From assembly GCA_036705565.1 (NCBI GenBank), contig JAUBUY010000012.1: a DNA stretch of 64,000 nucleotides, one strand, 5' to 3'. A program made the translations under genes and the position numbers. Below the pieces are notes generated by a model. The model was not told the origin of the DNA and searched no databases. It worked only from the letters and a program-made list of their open reading frames with translations. Origin of the DNA: Microcoleus sp036705565. Lineage in GTDB: Bacteria; Cyanobacteriota; Cyanobacteriia; Cyanobacteriales; Microcoleaceae. This document shows, in pieces, positions 1-7,405 of the stretch. Position 1 is the stretch's first letter; the number at the start of each line of letters is the position of its first letter.

Positions 1-25
1 TCTCACGCGCCACCGTCTGAGTCCG

Positions 26-160
26 CCAGGGGTTGAAAACCCGCCACCATCGGGGCCCGCCAGGGGTTGAAACCCCGCCACCATCGGGGCCCGCCAGGGG
101 TTGAAAACCCGCCACCATCGGGGCCCGCCAGGGGTTGAAACCCCGCCACCATCGGGGCCC
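26..160. repeat. 34-bp tandem repeat upstream of dndB
   Basis: The motif CCAGGGGTTGAAA recurs at 26, 60, 94, 128 and 162, an exact 34-bp period. The copies alternate between GAAAACCCGCC and GAAACCCCGCC, which suggests that a 68-bp dimer was duplicated. The stretches between the repeated cores are themselves identical, so this is not a CRISPR array. The last copy runs directly into the palindromic unit at 161-292. Confidence 0.9.
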
Positions 161-292
161 GCCAGGGGTTGAAACCCCTGTCTCATAGCGAAAGTCCTCT
201 GAAGAGGACTGAATATGAATCAATTTCGAGGTTTATGTTTAGTCGGTTTTAACCGACTTTCGCTATGAGACGGGGGTTTCAACCCCCGGCGG
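161..292. repeat. Palindromic multi-hairpin unit in front of dndB
   Basis: The unit has outer arms CTCATAGCGAAAGT and ACTTTCGCTATGAG in inverted orientation. Inside are two small palindromes (AGTCCTCTGAAGAGGACT and AGTCGGTTTTAACCGACT), and the whole is flanked by GGGGTTGAAACCCC-type hairpins. The same modules make up the arrays at 5313-6302 and 6879-7240, but here the two inner hairpins are in the opposite order, so this copy is inverted. It lies 80 bp upstream of dndB and could influence its transcription. Confidence 0.8.
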
Positions 293-372
293 AATATCGG
301 GGAAGCGAGTGAATTGACGATGGCACTTGCCCCTGATTTCTTCATACTTCGCACCTGCAACAACAAAAACAT

Positions 373-1494
373 ATGTCTACTCCTTCCTTTGAATACATTT
401 TGCCGGTAATTCGGGGAATTCAAGCGGGCCGCGAATATTACGTGTCGATGTGTCCGGTGCGTTTTTTGCCGAAATTGTTTCCCTTTGAATCTGAAGATTT
501 GCCGCCGTCTCTGCGGGCGAAACGCGCGCTTAACAAAGCTAGGATTCCCGAAATTGCTGATTATTTTGTTAAGAATCCTACAAGTTATACTTGTGGGGCT
601 ATTGCTGCTTCGATTGATGCGGATATTACTTTTGAAGCAGTGGGAAATGAGGCAGAAGAACGGAAAATCGGTCGCTTGCGAGTGCCGATGGATGCTAAGT
701 TTACTATTAATGACGGACAGCATCGGCGGGCGGCTTTTGAGATGGCTTTGAGGGAAAATCCGCAGTTGGGATATGAGACGGTGGCGCTGATTTTGTTTCT
801 CGATATTGGGTTGGAAAAATCGCAGCAGATGTTTGCTGATTTGAACAATTTTCAAGTTCCTTTGGAGTCGTCGCTAAGTCTACTTTACAACCACCGGGAC
901 GATCGCGCTTTTGTGGTGAAGGCGGTTGTTAAGCAGGTTGAGGTTTTCCGGTGTTTGACTGAGATGGAGAGGGGGAGTTTGAACGGGCGATCGCACAAAT
1001 TGTTTACGCTGAGTGCGATCGATCGTGCTATCATGGCTTTGCTGTCTAATATTGAGGGCAGCGAACAGGCCAAACCCTCTGGTTCTCGCACCAAAAAAGA
1101 ACAGAAAGAGGAAGAACTTGCTCAAAAAATACAACGGGCGGTTAGTTATTGGAATGCGGTTTGCAGTTTTATTCAAGATTGGCAATTAGTTCTGCACAAG
1201 CAAGTTGCGGCGGGGGAAATGCGCCGGGATTGCGTGCACTGTCACAGTGTTGTGCTTGAGAGTTTGGGGGAAGTTGGGGCGGCTTTGCTGTCGGTTTTTC
1301 CTGAGAGTTGGGAGGAACGTTTGAGCCTTTTGCAGCAGGTTGATTGGTCGATTTCTAATCCTGATTGGGAGGGTGGGATTTTGTTGAAAGGGGGGATTTC
1401 TAAGTCAAGGGCGAGTGTTAGTTGGATGACTAATTATTTGAAGGTGAGGTTGGGTTTGGAAACCGCAAATGCAGCACAGGCGGGAGGCGCGTAG
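373..1494 (+). CDS. dndB: DNA phosphorothioation regulator DndB
   Basis: This 373-residue protein matches the DndB family in length and carries the hallmark DGQHRR motif at about residues 114-119. In known systems DndB is a transcriptional regulator of the dnd operon rather than part of the sulfur-transfer machinery. It is the first gene of a dndB-C-D-E set that is spread over 9.7 kb by insertions. The ATG at 373 has only a weak Shine-Dalgarno sequence but fits the family's N-terminus. The last residues (NAAQAGGA) are encoded by a GC-rich interspersed repeat that also occurs just downstream at about 1496-1520, so the natural C-terminus appears to have been overwritten. The identification is secure because DndC, D and E follow. 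Confidence 0.9.
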   Translation: MSTPSFEYILPVIRGIQAGREYYVSMCPVRFLPKLFPFESEDLPPSLRAKRALNKARIPEIADYFVKNPTSYTCGAIAASIDADITFEAVGNEAEERKIGRLRVPMDAKFTINDGQHRRAAFEMALRENPQLGYETVALILFLDIGLEKSQQMFADLNNFQVPLESSLSLLYNHRDDRAFVVKAVVKQVEVFRCLTEMERGSLNGRSHKLFTLSAIDRAIMALLSNIEGSEQAKPSGSRTKKEQKEEELAQKIQRAVSYWNAVCSFIQDWQLVLHKQVAAGEMRRDCVHCHSVVLESLGEVGAALLSVFPESWEERLSLLQQVDWSISNPDWEGGILLKGGISKSRASVSWMTNYLKVRLGLETANAAQAGGA

Positions 1495-1562
1495 ATACAG
1501 CACAGGCGGGACGCCCGTGCCACCTTTGTAATTGCAGCGCCAAAAAGCCGCCAAAAACTAGG

Positions 1563-2174
1563 CTAATTAAAATAGCGTCTGAATGGTTCTGCAAGAATGC
1601 CCAAGATTTGGTCTAGCTGAGTAATAAAATATTCAGTCAAATCAATTTTTAACAACTGATTTTCTAAAATTAGAAATTTCCAGTTTGTACCAGTTGAAAC
1701 TGCTCCATAAATTGCGGATTGTTCTTGCCCTTTGCGCGCATTAAATATTTGAGCTGCTGCCATCTGAGCCGCACACTGTCCCAATCCTATTCTAATATCG
1801 TTGTCTTTTGCTTCCACCAATGTCAAGACTGGGGCTGTAACTAATGATTGATTGCTGGATGCGCTGAGGAGAAAGTCACAAGCCCCGGTTAATCCTTTGC
1901 TCTCTTCTACGTTAAATGTGTTGCCGGAAAAATAGCCAATTTTGTTGTTAAAAGTGCGCCGTATTTCGAGTAAAATGGGGGTGATGATTAATTCCGATCG
2001 AGCTTTTTCCGTGCTGATACTTGAGGCTAAGTCTAAAGCTTCGTCTAGAGTTTGTGTGAGGCGTTCTGAAGGTGCGAGGGGGGTAATTTGGCTGAATAAG
2101 TGGGGAATGTCTTCAACGGTTAGATCCAGGGTTGAGACGGCTTGGTCGATGGTTTTGAAGTCGCTGTAGGACAT
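1563..2174 (-). CDS. PD-(D/E)XK-like cyanobacterial hypothetical protein
   Basis: The product has 203 residues when started at the ATG at 2174; an upstream extension to 2240 is possible but looks non-native. A Gly-Ala-Cys-Asp-Phe segment followed about 17 residues later by VEAKDNDI gives a D-x(n)-E-x-K pattern, as in the restriction-endonuclease-like fold, and a GQCAAQM helix follows. I recognise the general cyanobacterial family but know no demonstrated function. The gene runs opposite to the dnd genes and sits between dndB and the HNH gene, so the dnd set cannot be transcribed as one simple operon. It could be a bystander insertion or an accessory nuclease-fold component. The nuclease assignment rests on the motif spacing alone. 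Confidence 0.7.
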   Translation of the reverse strand: MSYSDFKTIDQAVSTLDLTVEDIPHLFSQITPLAPSERLTQTLDEALDLASSISTEKARSELIITPILLEIRRTFNNKIGYFSGNTFNVEESKGLTGACDFLLSASSNQSLVTAPVLTLVEAKDNDIRIGLGQCAAQMAAAQIFNARKGQEQSAIYGAVSTGTNWKFLILENQLLKIDLTEYFITQLDQILGILAEPFRRYFN

Positions 2175-2393
2175 ATTTAGTTTGCGGATGGGATGGATTT
2201 GAGAACCGCAGATGCACGCGGACAGTGATATAATTATCACCTGTCTAGGCTATAAAATAACTTTTTAGTCTGTTGACACTGCTTAAATTGTCTAGTTTCT
2301 GGGTTATGGTTGTGCCTTGCGGTGCTTAACTTTTTGTTGAAAAGAGTGTAAAATTTTATATCGGATTTTATTTAATCATAGCGGGAGGAGAAA

Positions 2394-3362
2394 ATGACTA
2401 CAGGAGAAAATTCCGAAAATAAAAATCTAGCGTATTATCGACAACGTTTTGCCGCTCTTAATGTCAGTAATACACGCCAACGGGGTCAAGCTAATCATAA
2501 GCCAATATTACTATTATCAATCATCGATCTAATTGCTCAAGGAATAATTAGGGAGAATCGAATTTATGTTTCAGACGACTTAATTAAAACCTTTAATAAA
2601 TATTGGGATATCTTAGGTTCTGAATCTCACAATCGTGGTTTGCACTATCCATTTTGGCATTTGGAAGGCGATGGTTTCTGGCATAAAACATTAAAGTCTG
2701 GATTTAATGGTTCAAAGCCTAAGACCACTAACAAGCTAAGAGAAGCTGTAGAATACGGTAGTTGGGATAATGAATTATTCAATTTACTTCAAGACCAAAA
2801 TTCGAGATCGGAATTAATAGATACACTGATTGCGACATGGTTTTCATTAAATAGGGACGATATTGGAGATATTTTGCAAGTTAATCAAGACTTTGAGAAA
2901 GTTACTCAGACAGAAAGAGAACTATCAGACTCAGCAGGAATTGCTGACGGAGAACCAAAATTTTATTTAACAAAATCTGCTGTTAGAAATGCTTTTTTCA
3001 GGAAAGCAGTAGTACATACATATGATTACAAGTGTGCATTTTGTCGATTGAAAGTCATCAGGAATCTCACTCAAACTATTGTAGATGGCTCACATATTAA
3101 GCCGTTTTCAAAGTTTTATGATAATCAAATTAATAATGGGATATCATTGTGTAAAAATCATCATTGGGCTTTTGACCAGGGTTGGTTTGCTATAGATGAT
3201 AATTACAGAATTATCGTCGCTGATGACTTAGAAGAGGAATCCCCCAATGCCAGATGTATGAAAGATTTTCATAGTGAAACTATTCTCCTGCCGGCTTCAG
3301 ACCAAGATTTACCAAGACTTGAATCGCTAGAATGGCATCGGCTGAATGTATTTAGAGCTTAA
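2394..3362 (+). CDS. HNH endonuclease with a sulfur-binding-like N-terminal domain
   Basis: This 322-residue protein has two recognisable halves. Residues 1-150 contain HKPILLL and HYPFWHLEGDGFW (about 84-96), which match the conserved signatures of the SBD-type domain found in phosphorothioate-dependent McrA-like restriction enzymes such as ScoMcrA. The C-terminal half holds an HNH core: a pair of Cys (CAFC), DGSHIKPF (about 231) and NHHWAFDQGW (about 255-265). In known enzymes of this kind the SBD binds phosphorothioated DNA and the HNH domain cuts nearby. A strong GGAGG lies just before the ATG. The gene is AT-rich and has no HIP1 sites, unlike dndD. Only 22 bp separate it from dndC, so the two are probably co-transcribed. 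The substrate preference is inferred. Confidence 0.8.
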   Translation: MTTGENSENKNLAYYRQRFAALNVSNTRQRGQANHKPILLLSIIDLIAQGIIRENRIYVSDDLIKTFNKYWDILGSESHNRGLHYPFWHLEGDGFWHKTLKSGFNGSKPKTTNKLREAVEYGSWDNELFNLLQDQNSRSELIDTLIATWFSLNRDDIGDILQVNQDFEKVTQTERELSDSAGIADGEPKFYLTKSAVRNAFFRKAVVHTYDYKCAFCRLKVIRNLTQTIVDGSHIKPFSKFYDNQINNGISLCKNHHWAFDQGWFAIDDNYRIIVADDLEEESPNARCMKDFHSETILLPASDQDLPRLESLEWHRLNVFRA

Positions 3363-3384
3363 TGAAGTAACTGAGGTTGAAGAC

Positions 3385-5103
3385 ATGACAGAAACAATGC
3401 AAATACCACTCTTTCCACCCCGTAGTGTAAGTGAGTTAGTGGCAGAAATAGAAAAATTAAGTAAAGAAATTAAAGAGTTATATTGTTTAGATGATATACC
3501 TTGGGTTTTAGGATATTCCGGCGGAAAAGACAGCACTAGCGTAGTGCAGCTTATCTGGTATGCGATAGCAGAATTGCCACCTGAAAAAAGAACAAAAAAA
3601 ATCTATGTAATCACAACAGATACACTTGTAGAAAACCCGATAGTTTCTACTTGGGTACGTCAGTCATTAAAACAGATGAAGTCTGCTGCTATAGAGCAAC
3701 AGCTACCAATAGAACCTTATATGCTTTATCCAGATGTCAAAGATACTTTCTGGGTAAACTTGATGGGAAAAGGCTACCCAGCACCGAGACATGGATTTCG
3801 CTGGTGTACTGAACGCCTGAAAATCCTTCCTTCTAATCGGTTTGTTCGTGATATGGTGAGAATCAATGGAGAAGTAATTCTTATATTGGGTACTCGCAAA
3901 GCTGAAAGTATTAAACGCGCTGTTTCAATGGAGAAACATGAAATAGGTCGCATGAGTGACCGTCTAAATAATAATTCTAGTTCCATTAAGTCTTTGCTTT
4001 ATCAGAGTCCTAGTCTGCCTAATTCCCTAATTTATAGTCCGATTGAAGATTGGCGAACTGATGAAGTCTGGATTTATCTGAATCAGTGGCCTAATCCTTG
4101 GGAAAATAGCAACAAAGATTTATTTACCATGTATCGAGGTGCAACAGCAGACAATGAATGTCCTTTAGTTGTCGATACTTCTACCCCTAGCTGCGGCAGT
4201 TCTCGCTTTGGCTGCTGGGTTTGCACAATGGTAAGCCAAGATAAATCTATGGAGGCAATGATTCAAAATGATGAGGAAAAAGAATGGATGCAGCCTCTTC
4301 TCGATATTCGCAACGAATTAGACATTAAAAACGATCGCGATAAAAGAGACTTCCGCCGCATTTACGGTAGAGTAGAACTGTTTGAACGCAACATGGGCGA
4401 CGACACAACCTCCGTCGAACCCATCCCAGGGCCCTACACCAAATTCTGGCGAGAACACTGGCTGAGACGAGTCCTGGAAGCACAAACCCAAATCCGCAAA
4501 ACCGCACCCCTAGAAATGCGCGACATCACCTTAATTACCCCAGAAGAACTTAGCGAAATCCGCCGAATTTGGCTGGAAGAAAAGCATGAATTCGACGACA
4601 GTTTACCCCGGATTTACGAAGAAGTCACGGGCGAACCTTTTGAAGATTCCCGTCCCGCCGCCGAAAGAAAACTCCTCGGTAGCGATGAATGGACTGCGAT
4701 CGAAGAGATTTGCAGCGAGGACAAAATGCACCTCGAATTGATGGCAAAACTCCTTGATACAGAACGCCAATACTACACCAAGCCCCGCCGTACAGGCATT
4801 TACGCCGATTTGGACAAATGCTTTGAAACCAGTTCGCGATCGAAGGATGAAGCGATTGGCAACGCCCACTATCAACGCAATTTAAAAAAAGCGGTGGAAG
4901 ATATTAAAGCAAATCCGACGGAAAACATTCAGCAATTCAAAGATGCGATCGCCCAAACCAACAGTTCCGCCAAAAACGATACCGTTGATATTGCCAAACT
5001 TAAAGAAGAACTCGAAAGCAACAGCAATCAAAGCAGACAGCTATCTTGGGCGGATATTAAATTTTCACCGCCCAATTCAGGAGAGGAAAATAGCAAAGAT
5101 TAG
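3385..5103 (+). CDS. dndC: DNA phosphorothioation ATPase/sulfurtransferase DndC
   Basis: DndC is a PAPS-reductase-like PP-loop enzyme that activates DNA for sulfur incorporation. This 572-residue protein has the pyrophosphate-binding motif SGGKDST at about residue 45. Four Cys fit the [4Fe-4S] ligands of the family: FRWCTERLK (about 141) and CGSSRFGCWVC (about 270, 277 and 280). I chose the ATG at 3385, preceded by GAGG, over an in-frame start at 3346 that would overlap the HNH gene. Base usage changes inside the gene: before about 4320 it is AT-rich like the HNH gene, and afterwards it is richer in C and contains GCGATCGC sites like dndD. This suggests a recombinant gene. Downstream, a repeat array separates it from dndD. 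Confidence 0.9.
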   Translation: MTETMQIPLFPPRSVSELVAEIEKLSKEIKELYCLDDIPWVLGYSGGKDSTSVVQLIWYAIAELPPEKRTKKIYVITTDTLVENPIVSTWVRQSLKQMKSAAIEQQLPIEPYMLYPDVKDTFWVNLMGKGYPAPRHGFRWCTERLKILPSNRFVRDMVRINGEVILILGTRKAESIKRAVSMEKHEIGRMSDRLNNNSSSIKSLLYQSPSLPNSLIYSPIEDWRTDEVWIYLNQWPNPWENSNKDLFTMYRGATADNECPLVVDTSTPSCGSSRFGCWVCTMVSQDKSMEAMIQNDEEKEWMQPLLDIRNELDIKNDRDKRDFRRIYGRVELFERNMGDDTTSVEPIPGPYTKFWREHWLRRVLEAQTQIRKTAPLEMRDITLITPEELSEIRRIWLEEKHEFDDSLPRIYEEVTGEPFEDSRPAAERKLLGSDEWTAIEEICSEDKMHLELMAKLLDTERQYYTKPRRTGIYADLDKCFETSSRSKDEAIGNAHYQRNLKKAVEDIKANPTENIQQFKDAIAQTNSSAKNDTVDIAKLKEELESNSNQSRQLSWADIKFSPPNSGEENSKD

Positions 5104-5114
5104 GTCAATAATGT

Positions 5115-5212
5115 CGATCGGGCGATCGGGCTTTGGGGCGATCGGGCTTTGGGGCGATCGGGCTTTGGGGCGATCGGGCTTTGGGGCGATCGGGCTTTGG
5201 GGCGATCGGGCT
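5115..5212. repeat. 16-bp tandem repeat next to a gap
   Basis: About six copies of CGATCGGGCTTTGGGG follow each other immediately after dndC and run into the run of N. The period is 16 bp and the repeat contains the HIP1 core CGATCG. A short version reappears at 5413-5440 and near 6861. Confidence 0.9.
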
Positions 5213-5312
5213 NNNNNNNNNNNNNNNNNNNNNNNNNNNNNNNNNNNNNNNNNNNNNNNNNNNNNNNNNNNNNNNNNNNNNNNNNNNNNNNNNNNNNNNN
5301 NNNNNNNNNNNN
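5213..5312. other. Assembly gap (100 N)
   Basis: Exactly 100 N, the usual placeholder for a scaffold gap, flanked on both sides by tandem repeats. The true length is unknown. Confidence 0.98.
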
Positions 5313-6302
5313 TACCCACAAGTCCGCCGGGGATTGAAATCCCCGTCTAATAGCGAAAGTCGGTTAAAACCGACTGAAGAACCAAATCAAACGATCGCCG
5401 ATTTCAGTCCTTTTGATCGCACTTTGGGGCGATCGGGCTTACCCACAAGCCCGCCGGGGATTGAAATCCCCGTCTAATAGCAAAAGTCGGTTAAAACCGA
5501 CTGAAGAACCAAATCAAACGATCGCCGATTTCAGTCCTCTTTAAGAGGACTTTCGCTATGAGACAGGGATTTCAATCCCTGTCGGACTGTCGGATCGTGG
5601 GAATGGCCGATCGACCGCGATCGCACTCTCGACCCCGATTGTCCTCTGCAAGTCGATCGGGCTTACCCACAAGCCCGCCGGGGATTGAAATCCCCGTCTA
5701 ATAGCAAAAGTCGGTTAAAACCGACTGAAGAACCAAATCAAACGATCGCCGATTTCAGTCCTCTTTAAGAGGACTTTCGCTATGAGACAGGGATTTCAAT
5801 CCCTGTCGGACTGTCGGATCGTGGGAATGGCTGATCGACCGCGATCGCACTCTCGACCCCGATTGTCCTCTGCAAGTCGATCGGGCTTACCCACAAGCCC
5901 GCCGGGGATTGAAATCCCCGTCTAATAGCAAAAGTCGGTTAAAACCGACTGAAGAACCAAATCAAACGATCGCCGATTTCAGTCCTCTTTAAGAGGACTT
6001 CAGCTATGAGACAGGGATTTCAATCCCTGTCGTACTGGGGGACTCGCACTCTCGACCCCGATCGCACTCTCGACCCCGATTGTCCTCTGCAAGATTGGGC
6101 TTACCCACAAGCCCGCCGGGGATTGAAATCCCCGTCTCATAGCAAAAGTCGGTTAAAACCGACTGAAGAACCAAATCAAACGATCGCCCATTTCAGTCCT
6201 CTTCAAGAGGACTTCAGCTATGAGACAGGGATTTCAATCCCTGTCGTACTGGGGGACTCTCGGATCGTCGGACTCGCCGATCGACCCCGATCGCACTCTC
6301 GG
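5313..6302. repeat. Array of ~224-bp palindromic units between dndC and dndD
   Basis: Units begin with ACCCACAAG at 5314, 5441, 5665, 5889 and 6103. Units 2 and 3 are both 224 bp and almost identical, unit 4 is 214 bp, and unit 1 is cut short. Each contains, in order, a GGGGATTGAAATCCCC hairpin, an arm ending in AGCAAAAGT or AGCGAAAGT, the palindrome GTCGGTTAAAACCGAC, the palindrome CCTCTTTAAGAGG, the complementary arm and an AGGGATTTCAATCCCT hairpin. Together these could fold as a multi-branched stem. No coding sequence is credible here; open frames crossing the array are by-products of the repeats. Confidence 0.9.
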
Positions 6303-6354
6303 ATTTGGTCACAAAATGATAAATTAACCTAAACAATTAGGAGGAAAAATCTTT

Positions 6355-6807
6355 ATGGCAATGTGGCGGCTGTACTATCATTTAGTTTGGGCAACAAAAG
6401 AGCGACAGCCTCTCATATCTCCCGCAAAAGAAACCGAACTTTACTCTTATATCATCGGCAAAGCAGACACCCTCAATTGCATCCTTCATGCGATCGGCGG
6501 CACAGAAAATCACATCCACTTAATAGTTTCCATTCCTCCGACACAATCGATCGCTGAATTCGTTAAAAATATTAAAGGTAGCAGCAGCCGTTATCTCAAT
6601 CAAACTTTGCAAAATCCCAATAAATTTTCATGGCAAGAAGGATACGGAGTATTTTCTTTAGGACAAAAACAACTAGACTCAGCAGTCGCTTATGTGATAA
6701 ATCAAAAGGAACATCACTTGCAAAAAACCACCAATTCCCATTTAGAACAAATCACGGATCAAGACCATCCACCCACTCGGTGGCACCCGAATTCGGCAGA
6801 GAATTAA
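6355..6807 (+). CDS. tnpA: IS200/IS605-family Y1 transposase (TnpA)
   Basis: This 150-residue single-strand DNA transposase has the family's HUH pair in ENHIHLIVSIP (about residues 57-67) and a downstream catalytic-type Tyr in VAYVINQKEHH (about 112). A strong AGGAGG precedes the ATG. Enzymes of this family recognise small hairpins at element ends and move as single strands without making target duplications. No tnpB lies beside it. Palindromic units flank it on both sides (5313-6302 and 6879-7240), which suggests that it acts on them or travels with them. The reading frame looks intact. Confidence 0.9.
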   Translation: MAMWRLYYHLVWATKERQPLISPAKETELYSYIIGKADTLNCILHAIGGTENHIHLIVSIPPTQSIAEFVKNIKGSSSRYLNQTLQNPNKFSWQEGYGVFSLGQKQLDSAVAYVINQKEHHLQKTTNSHLEQITDQDHPPTRWHPNSAEN

Positions 6808-6861
6808 TTGAAAAACATTGGCCGACTCTCAGACTCGCGGACTATGCAGCTATTCGGACTT

Positions 6862-7240
6862 TGGGGGCGATCGGGCTTACCCAAAGATCCGCCGGGGATT
6901 GAAATCCCCGTCGAGAGAGCGAAAGTCGGTTAAAACCGACTAAAAACCCAGATTCAACAGTCACAAACTTCAGTCCTCTTCAGAGGACTTCAGCTATGAG
7001 ACAGGGATTTCAATCCCTGTCGGACTGGGGGACTCACAGATCGACCCCGATCGACCAATCGAGTCGATCGGGCTTACCCACAAGCCCGCCGGGGATTGAA
7101 ATCCCCGTCTAATAGCGAAAGTCGGTTAAAACCGACTGTGGATGCCAAATCAAACGAGCCCGGACTTCAGTCCTCTTCAGAGGACTTCAGCTATGAGACA
7201 GGGATTTCAATCCCTGTCGGACTGGGGGACTCACAGATCG
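6862..7240. repeat. Second palindromic-unit array, between tnpA and dndD
   Basis: Two further copies of the palindromic unit begin at 6879 and 7076 and show the same sequence of hairpins as the array on the other side of tnpA. The second copy runs into the gap at 7241. Confidence 0.88.
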
Positions 7241-7340
7241 NNNNNNNNNNNNNNNNNNNNNNNNNNNNNNNNNNNNNNNNNNNNNNNNNNNNNNNNNNNN
7301 NNNNNNNNNNNNNNNNNNNNNNNNNNNNNNNNNNNNNNNN
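7241..7340. other. Assembly gap (100 N)
   Basis: Exactly 100 N inside the palindromic array and 65 bp before dndD, so the sequence immediately upstream of dndD is incomplete. Confidence 0.98.
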
Positions 7341-7405
7341 ACCCCGGACTGTCGGATACACCGATCGCACCCACCAACTTTCATCCCATCTCAACAACAT
7401 CTACA

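Noticed and set aside
26..292. Direct repeats with GTTGAAA-type cores that resemble a CRISPR array
   Set aside because: The intervening sequences are identical, the period is exactly 34 bp and there are no cas genes; it is a simple tandem repeat.
5313..6302. CRISPR-like regularity (GGGATTGAAATCCCC) in the arrays near dndD
   Set aside because: Units are 214-224 bp and nearly identical throughout, with nested palindromes and no unique spacers.
7142..7405. An N-terminal extension of DndD across the gap
   Set aside because: It translates palindromic repeat and N; the ATG at 7406 gives the standard SMC-like start.
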